64,000 nucleotides of DNA, taken from assembly GCF_016464625.1 (NCBI RefSeq), contig NZ_JAEAGO010000001.1:62001-126000 (forward strand). Direction: 5' to 3'. The translations under genes and the position numbers were made by a program. Each line of letters opens with the position of its first letter. The first letter of the stretch is position 1. The DNA is from Penaeicola halotolerans (GTDB taxonomy: Bacteria > Bacteroidota > Bacteroidia > Cytophagales > Cyclobacteriaceae). Below the pieces are notes generated by a model that searched no databases, was not told the DNA's origin, and saw nothing but the letters and a program-made list of their open reading frames with translations. Below, piece after piece: positions 7,191 to 15,104 of this stretch.

Positions 7191-9302
7191 ATGAAAAGAT
7201 TCTCTCTAATCGCGCTTTTGACTTGCGTGAGTTGGTCACTAATGGCACAAGAAGCCTATCAGATAGGAGACAAAGTCACGATGTATTATCCTGCGAACTT
7301 TGACTCTGTACGTCACTTGCCTTCCTTGGCTTTGCTGGAGGAGCCCACTGCTACGAAGAGATTGGCACAGTTTCCTAAGGTGCTCAGCCCTATTTTTAGC
7401 CAAGGGGATTCCACGACCATCGCAGAGATCATGATTGAAGCTGAAACAGATTTATATGGCACTGGTGAGGTGACGGGCGATCTTGTGAGAAATGGCGAAA
7501 CCATCACACTTTGGAACAAGGATAATTATGCTTATGGTAAGGATAATGGGAAGAAACTTTATCAATCGCACCCTTGGGTGATGGGAGTGCGAGCAGATGG
7601 GACGGCCTTTGGTGTCTTGGCAGATAATACTTACCGTCAGCAAATTGACTTGACTTCATCCATCAAGTTTATCTCTGATGGGCCTGCTTTTAGGGTGATC
7701 GTGATAGAGCGTGACTCTCCTAAGGAGGTGCTCAAGGCTTTGGGTGAACTCACTGGTACGATAGAGATGCCACCACTGTGGGCTTTAGGCTATCAGCAAA
7801 GCCGCTACTCATATTTTCCTGATACTAGGGTGCAGGAGATCGCAGATACTTTCCGTACCAAGCAGATCCCAATCGATGTGATCTGGATGGATATCGACTA
7901 TATGGATGGTTTCAGGGTATTTACTTTTGACAAAGAAGGCTTCAAAGATCCCAAAGCACTCAATCAATACCTGAAATCTAAAGACATCAAGAGTGTCTAT
8001 ATGATCGATCCAGGGGTGAAAAAAGACCCGGGATACGCTGTCTATGACTCGGGTACTGCTGGGAATCACTGGGTACAAACGGCTCAAGGAGTGCCATTTG
8101 TCGGGGAAGTATGGCCTGGAGATTGTGTTTTTCCTGATTTTACCAGACCAGAGACGCAGCGCTGGTGGGCAGGTCTTTATGATGACTTCCTCGCTACGGG
8201 CATCGATGGGGTGTGGAATGATATGAATGAACCTGCGGTTTTTGATGGACCCGATATGTCCATGCCCATTGACAACATCCATAGAGGTGGAGGAGTGTTG
8301 CCACAAGATATTCACCTACGTTACCACAATGTCTATGGCCTACTCATGGTGCGCAGCAGCAGAGAAGGTATCCTCAAAAATAGACCTAATATTAGACCTT
8401 TTATCCTTTCTAGAGCCAACTTCATCGGTGGGCATCGCTATGCAGCTACTTGGACTGGAGACAATGCTTCTACTTGGGATCACTTGAAAATGTCTATCCC
8501 GATGTCCATCACGCTAGGACTTTCAGGACAGCCTTTTAATGGGCCTGATATTGGAGGATTTTCTGGTGAAGCTACTGAAGAGCTTTTGGGTCATTGGATG
8601 ACCGTGGGGGCTTTTTATCCATTTAGCAGAAATCACTCTGCGATAGATGCGCCATTCCAAGAACCATGGGTATTTGGAAAGGAAGTAGAAGATGCTTCTC
8701 GCAAGGCGATCAATAAGCGTTACCAATTGATGCCTTTTCTCTATACCCTCTTCCAAGAAGCAGCGACTACAGGACTGCCTGTGATGCGGCCGATGTTTTT
8801 GGCTGATCCTAAAGACCTCAAGCTGAGAGCGGAGCAAGAGGCTTTCCTTTGGGGAGATGACTTGGCTATCATCCCAGCTTGGGCGGAGTCGCCACAGCTG
8901 CCAAAGGGCGCATGGGAAGTACTTCCCTTTAATGAAGTGCCAGATCAATACCAGCCTACGCTGAAGGTCAGAGAAGGGGCCGTCATTCCGATGGGTCCTG
9001 TGATCCAAAGTACGGAGGACTATCAGACAGATATGCTAGACCTAGTGGTCAACCTAGACGCTGCTGGCAAGGCGACAGGCAGGCTGTATATAGACGATGG
9101 CAAGAGCTTTGACTTCAAGTCGGGTGCTTATGTTCATTATGAAATCCAAGTGGTACAGACAGGGCCAGGTAACTATACTGCCACGGTGAAGAAATTGGGT
9201 GGTGCCTTAAAACAAAAGCCTGAATTTAGGGTCATTGTATTGGATAATGGTCAAAGGCTGCCTATCGCTCCTAAGGCTGTCAAATGGAAGTATTTAGATT
9301 GA
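7191..9302 (+). CDS. Secreted GH31 alpha-glucosidase
   Basis: 703 residues with a signal peptide ending SLMAQ at 19-20. An N-terminal beta-sandwich is followed by the GH31 barrel: WALGYQQSRYSYFPD, IWMDIDYMDGFRVFTFD, then GVWNDMNEPAVF with nucleophile Asp344, and TWTGDNAST with acid/base Asp424. FSRNHSAIDAPFQEPW matches the conserved GH31 block near the end of the barrel, and a C-terminal beta domain closes the protein. It hydrolyses terminal alpha-linked glucose from oligosaccharides, probably in the periplasm. It stands alone, away from the SusC/SusD pair, with no regulator next to it. Confidence 0.92.
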   Translation: MKRFSLIALLTCVSWSLMAQEAYQIGDKVTMYYPANFDSVRHLPSLALLEEPTATKRLAQFPKVLSPIFSQGDSTTIAEIMIEAETDLYGTGEVTGDLVRNGETITLWNKDNYAYGKDNGKKLYQSHPWVMGVRADGTAFGVLADNTYRQQIDLTSSIKFISDGPAFRVIVIERDSPKEVLKALGELTGTIEMPPLWALGYQQSRYSYFPDTRVQEIADTFRTKQIPIDVIWMDIDYMDGFRVFTFDKEGFKDPKALNQYLKSKDIKSVYMIDPGVKKDPGYAVYDSGTAGNHWVQTAQGVPFVGEVWPGDCVFPDFTRPETQRWWAGLYDDFLATGIDGVWNDMNEPAVFDGPDMSMPIDNIHRGGGVLPQDIHLRYHNVYGLLMVRSSREGILKNRPNIRPFILSRANFIGGHRYAATWTGDNASTWDHLKMSIPMSITLGLSGQPFNGPDIGGFSGEATEELLGHWMTVGAFYPFSRNHSAIDAPFQEPWVFGKEVEDASRKAINKRYQLMPFLYTLFQEAATTGLPVMRPMFLADPKDLKLRAEQEAFLWGDDLAIIPAWAESPQLPKGAWEVLPFNEVPDQYQPTLKVREGAVIPMGPVIQSTEDYQTDMLDLVVNLDAAGKATGRLYIDDGKSFDFKSGAYVHYEIQVVQTGPGNYTATVKKLGGALKQKPEFRVIVLDNGQRLPIAPKAVKWKYLD

Positions 9303-9417
9303 TAGGTGAGTGCGGTTAGATTTCCAAATAAAATCAGGTAAGCAATTGAATATCATTGATTTCATTCTAAATCCGATTGAGTGAAGTGAGGATATTTATA
9401 GAAAATTTGCCTTAGCT

Positions 9418-9449
9418 TTTGGGATCAAAGCATAGCCTTGCTATATTTG
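9418..9449 (+). promoter_or_regulatory. Bacteroidota-type promoter for tRNA-Lys
   Basis: TTTG at 9418-9421, a 20-base spacer, then TATATTTG at 9442-9449, an exact fit to the TAnnTTTG element. The transcript would start about 10 bases before the mature tRNA end at 9468. This is the cleanest promoter match found in the window. Confidence 0.65.
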
Positions 9450-9467
9450 CACTCCCAAAAGGGACAA

Positions 9468-9540
9468 GATTCCGTAGCTCAGCTGGTAGAGCAATACACT
9501 TTTAATGTATGGGTCCTGGGTTCGAATCCCAGCGGGATCA
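9468..9540 (+). tRNA. tRNA-Lys (anticodon UUU)
   Basis: 73-base cloverleaf. Acceptor stem GATTCCG pairs with CGGGATC (one T-G pair), discriminator A at 9540. D-arm GCTC..GAGC with loop AGCTGGTA, anticodon stem ATACA/TGTAT with loop CTTTTAA (anticodon TTT at 9501-9503), and T-arm with GGTTCGAATCC. The CCA end is not encoded. Confidence 0.97.
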
Positions 9541-9544
9541 CTTC

Positions 9545-9575
9545 AAAAGACTGCAAGCCATTGCAGTCTTTTTTG
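9545..9575 (+). terminator. Terminator of the tRNA-Lys gene
   Basis: AAAAGACTGCAA (9545-9556), loop GCCA, TTGCAGTCTTTT then TTG: a 12-pair hairpin and T tract starting five bases after the tRNA. Confidence 0.9.
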
Positions 9576-9839
9576 TTTTTGGGGCTATTTTTTGGCTAGA
9601 GCCCATACGTATGTAAGTTCGTTTGGGAGATCGGGTTTCATTTGCCAAATTGCTCAAGTGTATGTTAGTATTCAGAGCTTACATTAAACAGTCTTTATTT
9701 GTTTCTTGATGTATTTTATGGAAAAATATATCGTTTAATCAAGAAAGTATTAAATCAAATATGATGGAGCAATAAGATCATTTATTAATTTCAAAGCGAC
9801 ACTGTAGTGTTAATCAAAAGGCAATTGGAAATGAAATGC

Positions 9840-9867
9840 TTGCTAAACTAAAAATGCCTTTTATTTG
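9840..9867 (+). promoter_or_regulatory. Weak promoter candidate for the lipoprotein gene at 9884
   Basis: TTG at 9840-9842, 17 bases, then TTTATTTG at 9860-9867 (one mismatch to TAnnTTTG), ending 16 bases before the start codon. The placement fits but the match is incomplete. Confidence 0.3.
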
Positions 9868-9883
9868 AAAATTAAAATATACT

Positions 9884-11065
9884 ATGAAAACGATCTACTC
9901 CCTTTGTTTAGCCGTCCTATTATTCTCATGCAGTGATGGTGCTGAAAATACGAAATCTATTAGTATTGAATTTGATGATAACTCTATCATCCAGACTTGT
10001 GATACTGATTTCTTAGCTTTTGAAGGAGAACACAGAATCAAAACTGCTGAATTATCGGCTGCCAGTTCAAGATACTGGGATTTTGTGGGACCTGAGAAAG
10101 GCTTTGATGTGCCTACATTAGCTGTTTTTGATTTGAATGCGAAGCAGATTAACTATTACAATGTTGAAACGGGAGAAAATTATAAGACCATCAACTTAGA
10201 CTTTAATGGTAAGGACAAAATCTATTTCGCTAATTTTCCATATTCTAGTTTTAATGTGCTTTCAAAGGACGAACTGCTGCTTTTTGATGGGCAAAATGCT
10301 TTAGCGACTTTACTGGATGGGGAAGGGTCATTTAAAGGTAGGTTAAGAAGTTCTGATCCTAGTGTCAACATAAGCATCAGTGCAGTATCATCCATAGTTA
10401 AGCATAATGATGCCTATATTAGTTTTGCTAGACCTTTGATGGACAGTGTTTCATTTGATAGCTATGATGGTAAAGGGAAATATTTAGCATTACTCGATCT
10501 TGAGGAGCGAAGTGCTAAATTCATCGAGTCTAGCTTACCAGAACCTTATACAAGCACTATTTTTGGCATTAGTGCTCATAATTACCAATTATTTCAGGGT
10601 CTCAAAGGTGAAGTGATGGCAAGTTTTCCTGCCTCCCCTCTCTTACATCAACTTGACATGTCGAATTATCAATGGAAGCCTTTTGGGCAAGTGTTAGATG
10701 TATTAAATGCAGTGAAGCCCTTAGCACCTAATGAGAGAAATAACTCCTCTAGCTATGATTCGAATAAGTTTTATTTGCTAAACGATCTCTATGAAGAATT
10801 GTATGTTGACAATGTCAATGACTATTACCTGAGAATAGGTAAAAGAAAAATAGCTGAGGAGAATTATATTCCAAATACATGGCCTGAAGTTCAATATACA
10901 TTGAGTTTTCAAGATCAAAATGGGAATGTGACCTGTAATTGTGAGATGAATTCCTCAGGAGGCTTTTATGTGTTCTCTGAAGGATATATATACATTTCTC
11001 AGTCCACAGGAAATCTTACTTCAGATGATGAGATGGTATTTCATAAATATAAGTACTTAAATTAG
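9884..11065 (+). CDS. Lipoprotein, probable DUF4221-like beta-propeller
   Basis: 393 residues. Signal peptide with LLFSC, lipid-carrying Cys at 16. The mature chain has recurring strand blocks such as LAVFDLNAKQINYYNVETG and LSKDELLLFDGQNALATLLD, in the style of Bacteroidota lipoproteins with a six-bladed propeller (DUF4221-like). I infer this from layout, not from a diagnostic motif. It shares these blocks with the next gene (SFDRLKNSINVFDWNSG; LNKDSILLADQSKSYTLIN), so the two are tandem paralogues. C-terminal VTCNCEM is not shared. Envelope-located; role unknown. Confidence 0.7.
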   Translation: MKTIYSLCLAVLLFSCSDGAENTKSISIEFDDNSIIQTCDTDFLAFEGEHRIKTAELSAASSRYWDFVGPEKGFDVPTLAVFDLNAKQINYYNVETGENYKTINLDFNGKDKIYFANFPYSSFNVLSKDELLLFDGQNALATLLDGEGSFKGRLRSSDPSVNISISAVSSIVKHNDAYISFARPLMDSVSFDSYDGKGKYLALLDLEERSAKFIESSLPEPYTSTIFGISAHNYQLFQGLKGEVMASFPASPLLHQLDMSNYQWKPFGQVLDVLNAVKPLAPNERNNSSSYDSNKFYLLNDLYEELYVDNVNDYYLRIGKRKIAEENYIPNTWPEVQYTLSFQDQNGNVTCNCEMNSSGGFYVFSEGYIYISQSTGNLTSDDEMVFHKYKYLN

Positions 11066-11072
11066 ATTAATA

Positions 11073-12239
11073 ATGAAGCTTAAATATTTTATATATGTAA
11101 AAGTATTTTTTGTGCTTATTGTATTAGGTACTTTTATTTCATGTAAAGAAAAAAATAATACGTATGATAGTAATTATATCATATCTATTGAAGATAAAAT
11201 ATTTCATTTAGATAGTATTTCTTCATTTGAATTATTAAATACTCAATTGATACTAGAGAATGAGCAATATTATTTATTGTCTTTTGATAGATTAAAAAAT
11301 AGTATCAACGTGTTTGATTGGAATTCGGGTTATATTATAAATAAAATTCCAATAATAAGAAATGATGATATAAATACTATTTTTAATCCGATTTATTTTT
11401 TATATTTAAATAAGGATTCAATACTTTTAGCAGATCAGTCAAAGTCATATACTCTTATAAATAATAGAGGTAAAATAATTGATAAATGGTATTTTGGTGA
11501 AGTTATTTCAGATGAAGATGAGTATAGGGGGTTATATGCTTATAATACTTTATCAAATAGTATGGACTTAAAATATTTAAATAATAATATTTATTTCATG
11601 TCTACTCATATAAGTAAAAGTGAGAGTATATTTTCTGTTTTTAATATAAAAAATAAAACCATTTCAAATATTTTAAAGTACCCGTTTAATATCGATAATA
11701 TTTTAGAGCTTGATTATATTTATAGTAATTTTTTAATAGATACTTTAAGAAGAAAAATCTTATTTTCTTTTCCAGCACAACATGATATTTACTATTATGA
11801 TATTAATGATATTGATACTTTGAGAAAATTCACTAAGACTTTTAATAAATCATTATTTGATATTTCTGATCAATATAATAGTTTGTTTAATAATTTTAGA
11901 TATAACGATTTACCTGAGGATCAGAAAGTAATGTTTTATGAAAAACATGATAAATTAAATAGATATAGCTCTTTGTTTCCCCATAGTAAGGGATATCTTA
12001 GACTATTTGTAAAAGGAGAAGAGGGTGGTCAATTACCAGATTTTGAAATTCAATCATTTGATTTTCAGGGGAATTTCTTAAATAGTTTTGTCTTTAAAAA
12101 TGATAATAATATTAAATATTTAGTAAAGAAGAATGAGAATTTCATTTTAGTTAAACAAGATACTTTGTTTATTCAGTATTTCAATAGTTTACCATCAAAT
12201 GAGAATGAGATTAATTTTAAAAAAATATATTTGTATTAA
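11073..12239 (+). CDS. Very A+T-rich lipoprotein, paralogue of the preceding gene
   Basis: 388 residues. The signal peptide ends LGTFISC with the lipid Cys at 24, then KEKNN. The body aligns in outline with the 9884 protein: YLLSFDRLKNSINVFDWNSGY, YFLYLNKDSILLADQ, LINNRGKIIDKW, and a C-terminal FDFQGNFLNSF. What stands out is composition: runs of ATA, TTA, AAT and AAA codons and many Asn/Ile/Tyr residues, so that G+C is by eye near a quarter, far below both neighbours. This suggests recent acquisition or relaxed selection after duplication. It starts seven bases after its neighbour, so both are probably one transcript, ending at the terminator near 12258. Confidence 0.7.
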   Translation: MKLKYFIYVKVFFVLIVLGTFISCKEKNNTYDSNYIISIEDKIFHLDSISSFELLNTQLILENEQYYLLSFDRLKNSINVFDWNSGYIINKIPIIRNDDINTIFNPIYFLYLNKDSILLADQSKSYTLINNRGKIIDKWYFGEVISDEDEYRGLYAYNTLSNSMDLKYLNNNIYFMSTHISKSESIFSVFNIKNKTISNILKYPFNIDNILELDYIYSNFLIDTLRRKILFSFPAQHDIYYYDINDIDTLRKFTKTFNKSLFDISDQYNSLFNNFRYNDLPEDQKVMFYEKHDKLNRYSSLFPHSKGYLRLFVKGEEGGQLPDFEIQSFDFQGNFLNSFVFKNDNNIKYLVKKNENFILVKQDTLFIQYFNSLPSNENEINFKKIYLY

Positions 12240-12257
12240 TAAATGTAGTAAATATAA

Positions 12258-12285
12258 AAAAAGACAGCCTCTCAGCTGTCTTTTC
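12258..12285 (+). terminator. Rho-independent terminator
   Basis: AAAAGACAGC (12259-12268), loop CTCTCA, GCTGTCTTTT (12275-12284), then CCC. It ends the tandem lipoprotein unit. Confidence 0.85.
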
Positions 12286-12319
12286 CCTTTGGGTTTATTT
12301 CCCTTTCCATAAAAATAAG

Positions 12320-12391
12320 TCGGCAGGCACGTTGAAAAACAGTCCAAACGAATCAACTCAACCCCGGCTTGACACAGGATCTGCCTGCCGA
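12320..12391. repeat. Palindromic intergenic element
   Basis: TCGGCAGGCA (12320-12329) is the exact reverse complement of TGCCTGCCGA (12382-12391). Inside are a smaller pair GTTGA/TCAAC (12331-12335, 12353-12357) and CCCCGGCTTGACACAGGATC, which resembles the core of dispersed palindromic repeats found between genes in many bacteria. It is notably G+C-richer than its surroundings. It could be a repeat unit, a structured RNA or the remains of a small mobile element; only one copy is in this window. Confidence 0.5.
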
Positions 12392-12459
12392 TCATACCTT
12401 TACAACAATCAAAAACCAAAAACTAAACACTGCAATTTCGACTACTGAGCCACTGAATC

Positions 12460-12481
12460 AAATACCCAATACTGGGTATTT
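12460..12481. promoter_or_regulatory. Short perfect inverted repeat
   Basis: AAATACCCA (12460-12468), loop ATAC, TGGGTATTT (12473-12481), followed by TACCCTTTTTC. It may be a weak terminator or an operator for the membrane protein gene that starts about 90 bases on. Confidence 0.4.
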
Positions 12482-12571
12482 TACCCTTTTTCTAATTGGA
12501 TGATGGATTTTTGAGAAATCCTGCTTTATTTGTTACACACTTTTCAGACAAACACATTGCTATATTGACTC

Positions 12572-13357
12572 ATGGATTTAATCAAACTAGATCAAAAGAT
12601 CAGACAAGGCACTTCATTTAGTATCAGAGAGATTTTCAGCAAAGGAGCAGGGCTTTTTCACAGTCAACCCGTATTCGTCTTAGCCTATTATTTGATGACG
12701 CTCGTGCTGAGTCTAATTGGATCGATTGTCTTGGGTAGTTTTAGTTTTCTGTGGTCTATTTTGGTCATCTACCCGATCAGTGCGGGGATCTACTTAGGCA
12801 TCAATGCCATCTCTAGGAAAGAAGAAGCTACTTTCCAAGAAGCCTTTAAAATCATTAAGTTTTATGGGCCTATTTTATTGCAGTACCTGATCATATTGGC
12901 GATTTTCATGGTGTTGATGGTCGTTTGCTTTATTTTACTGGGTCTGGTGGGCTTTGGTTATTTCCAAGAATTGCGGGAGTTTGTAGACCCAGCTTCAGCT
13001 ACCTATTTGGTCTTTACAGACCAGATCAAAACTGTCATGGCGTACATGAGTCTGTGCTTCATACCGTTTATTTACTTGTCGATTATTGTATCATTTGCGC
13101 AGTTCTTTTTGATCTTTGGAGGATTAGCGCCATGGGATGCCATTGTATGGAGTCAGCGACTAGTGCACAGTGTTTTCTGGAAATTCCTGCTTTTTTTATT
13201 GGTTTTAGCACTACTCAATCTGGCTGGCGCCTTATTTTTATTGATAGGTTTGCTGTACACCCTACCGCTCACGATGTGTGTTTTTTATGCCCTTTTTGAG
13301 GACTTAGTAGAGGTGCCAGGAGAGGAAGAGCCTGTCGAGATGGCGGCTCTTGACTAA
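12572..13357 (+). CDS. Multi-spanning membrane protein, function unknown
   Basis: 261 residues with about six hydrophobic segments: near 35-58, 60-78, 98-128, 155-185, 203-232 and a short one near 235. The N-terminal 30 residues are hydrophilic (DQKIRQGTSFSIREIFSKG), and the C-terminus is acidic (EDLVEVPGEEEPVEMAALD). The GIYLGINAISRKEEATFQEAFK loop between segments and its repeat-like layout resemble the membrane domains of DUF975/GpdP-type proteins, but no signature allows a firm family call. Inner membrane. It may be co-transcribed with the next two genes, which follow in the same direction. Confidence 0.65.
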   Translation: MDLIKLDQKIRQGTSFSIREIFSKGAGLFHSQPVFVLAYYLMTLVLSLIGSIVLGSFSFLWSILVIYPISAGIYLGINAISRKEEATFQEAFKIIKFYGPILLQYLIILAIFMVLMVVCFILLGLVGFGYFQELREFVDPASATYLVFTDQIKTVMAYMSLCFIPFIYLSIIVSFAQFFLIFGGLAPWDAIVWSQRLVHSVFWKFLLFLLVLALLNLAGALFLLIGLLYTLPLTMCVFYALFEDLVEVPGEEEPVEMAALD

Positions 13358-13398
13358 ACTTTCCTTTAGCTCATCGGGTTTGATAGAAAAAGGATCGT

Positions 13399-13770
13399 TT
13401 GAAAAACAGGAGACTCTTATATGCGCATATACTGCTGGGGCCTTTTTTGCTGCTCGCTGCCTTGTGGATGAAAATTTATCTACCTGTGGCTGCTTATGTG
13501 CAGGATTTTCCCGAAGACTGGTCGCCAGAGATGAGCTACCTCATAGCAGCCAATGCTAAGCTCTACGGGTCCAATCTGCTGATTGACATTGCTTTTATCC
13601 TGATATTTATTCAGATCACCACTTTATTTTTCTTTGATCGGGCAAAAAGTCTCATCATCACGATTTTGGTGCTGATCGTTTCGGTATATTGTTATCAGTT
13701 TATGCTAACTTCGCATACTAAGCAGTATATCAAAGAATTAGCGATCCGATCTGAAACAGTAAATGCCTGA
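13399..13770 (+). CDS. Small membrane protein, function unknown
   Basis: 123 residues starting at TTG 13399 with AGGA a few bases upstream; no ATG in the right place. Hydrophobic segments at about 7-33, 58-80 and 82-105, basic start (KNRRLLYAH). No family recognised. Its TGA stop overlaps the ATG of the hydrolase gene (TGATG at 13768-13772), a sign of translational coupling, so its product may act with or be controlled together with the hydrolase. Confidence 0.65.
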   Translation: MKNRRLLYAHILLGPFLLLAALWMKIYLPVAAYVQDFPEDWSPEMSYLIAANAKLYGSNLLIDIAFILIFIQITTLFFFDRAKSLIITILVLIVSVYCYQFMLTSHTKQYIKELAIRSETVNA

Positions 13771-15077
13771 TGAGAACTTACCTAATATTATTTTTATGTG
13801 TGAGCTGCTGCGTCTTTCACGCTTCTGCCCAAGTCAAAGAAACTTCTAATCGCATCCTAGTTGAGATGCAAGAAGGGAAGACAACGACCATCATCCCACT
13901 GCTCTCAGAGCAGATGCGTGCCAGTGTCACAGAGGCTCAGTTAAGCAGTATTTGGGGGGCTCTACAAAAGCAAATGGGAGACTTCATCGAAGTGACTGGG
14001 GAGTCTGAGCAGAAAGTTGCAGTAGGGGTCAGTTACTCTCAAATATTGCGCTTTAAAAATGCTACGCTCAACTTCATCCTCAATTATGATGAAGCAGGAC
14101 AAATCATTGGCTTCTTTTTCAGACCTACACAACAAATGGCTAAAGTAGCCTTCAAACAAGCAGACTACGACTTGTCAGAAAACTATACGGAGAGGAAGAT
14201 TATGGTGACCACTGGAGATTATAAACTTCCTGGTTTATTGACTTTGCCTAAAGGCTTGACAAATGTCCCCGTGGTGATCTTAGTGCATGGTTCAGGCCCC
14301 AATGACATGGATGAGACAATAGGTCCAAATAGGGTGTTTGCAGACTTAGCCGCTGGACTAGCGCAACAAGGCATCGCGACTATCCGCTATGAGAAGCGTA
14401 CCAAGACCTATGGAGCTCAGCTTGCAAAAGACACTACAATGACGCTAGATCAGGAAGTCACAGAAGATGCAATCTCTGCAGTGAAGCTAGCTGCAGCACA
14501 AGTAGAGATAGATCCCCAACAGATCTTTGTACTGGGGCATAGTCTAGGAGGGATGACAGCTCCCCGCATCGGTCAATATGCAGGTGTCAAGGGCATTATC
14601 ATCGCAGCAGGTAATGCGCGACCTTTGGAAGATGTCCTTATAGATCAATATGACCTTCTTACGGATGGTTTGGCTGAGCGAGAAGATATCATGACCAATA
14701 TCAAAACTGAGGTGAATAATGTCAAAAAACTGAAGCCTACTATTTATATCCCTACAGATCAGTTACCGCTGGGTATGCCACAAGCTTATTGGCTTTTTCT
14801 TAATGAATATGACCAAGTAGCCACCGCGAAAAAGCTCAAAAAGCCCATCCTAGTTTTACAGGGAGAGGATGACTATCAAGTGACGATGAAGGACTTTGAT
14901 CTTTGGAAAAAGGCCCTACCAAAGGCGACTTTCAAATCCTATCCAGAGATGAATCACTTGCTGATGAAAAGTGATGGGAAGATTGGAAATGAGGCGTACA
15001 AAACTGCTGGAAATGTGGAAAAAGTCCTCATTGATGATGTGGCAAACTGGATCAAAAGCTTGAAGGCATCAAAATAG
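13770..15077 (+). CDS. Secreted alpha/beta hydrolase with N-terminal DUF3887-like domain
   Basis: 435 residues with a signal peptide ending ASAQ at 21. Residues 22-120 match the DUF3887 layout (LLSEQMRASVTEAQLSSIWGAL, then GQIIGFFFRP). Residues about 135-435 are an alpha/beta hydrolase: oxyanion region VILVHGSGPND, nucleophile elbow GHSLGGM with Ser258, an acid in QGEDDYQV (Asp367 or Asp368) and His396 in EMNHLL. A lid-like insertion lies between 280 and 345. Probably a periplasmic esterase or peptidase-like hydrolase; the substrate is unknown. Coupled to the small membrane protein before it; the histidine kinase gene starts 27 bases downstream. Confidence 0.85.
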   Translation: MRTYLILFLCVSCCVFHASAQVKETSNRILVEMQEGKTTTIIPLLSEQMRASVTEAQLSSIWGALQKQMGDFIEVTGESEQKVAVGVSYSQILRFKNATLNFILNYDEAGQIIGFFFRPTQQMAKVAFKQADYDLSENYTERKIMVTTGDYKLPGLLTLPKGLTNVPVVILVHGSGPNDMDETIGPNRVFADLAAGLAQQGIATIRYEKRTKTYGAQLAKDTTMTLDQEVTEDAISAVKLAAAQVEIDPQQIFVLGHSLGGMTAPRIGQYAGVKGIIIAAGNARPLEDVLIDQYDLLTDGLAEREDIMTNIKTEVNNVKKLKPTIYIPTDQLPLGMPQAYWLFLNEYDQVATAKKLKKPILVLQGEDDYQVTMKDFDLWKKALPKATFKSYPEMNHLLMKSDGKIGNEAYKTAGNVEKVLIDDVANWIKSLKASK

Positions 15078-15104
15078 GCTAGTTGAGATAGAAAGGAACG
15101 GATT

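Larger units (their letters stand above)
9541..9883. other. Gene-free stretch after tRNA-Lys
   Basis: 343 bases without a credible gene. It holds the tRNA terminator (9545-9575) and a weak promoter candidate (9840-9867). A short plus-strand open frame that runs out of the tRNA gene has no coding character. No repeat of the tRNA 3' end and no integrase remnant were seen. Confidence 0.7.
12240..12571. other. Gene-free stretch with palindromic structure
   Basis: 332 bases between the A+T-rich lipoprotein and the membrane protein gene. It contains the terminator, a long-range inverted repeat at 12320-12391 and a short inverted repeat at 12460-12481. A minus-strand open frame crossing 12195-12419 has no signal of a real gene. 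Confidence 0.7.

Noticed and set aside
9505-9687. Open frame on the plus strand running out of tRNA-Lys
   Set aside because: It begins within the tRNA gene, crosses its terminator and has no protein-like composition or start context.
12195-12419. Minus-strand open frame across the end of the A+T-rich gene
   Set aside because: It covers a terminator and a palindromic element, overlaps a well-supported gene end and shows no domain or signal.
9468-12571. Genomic island integrated at tRNA-Lys
   Set aside because: No integrase, no transposase and no repeat of the tRNA 3' end was found at the far side. Only the composition of one gene supports it.
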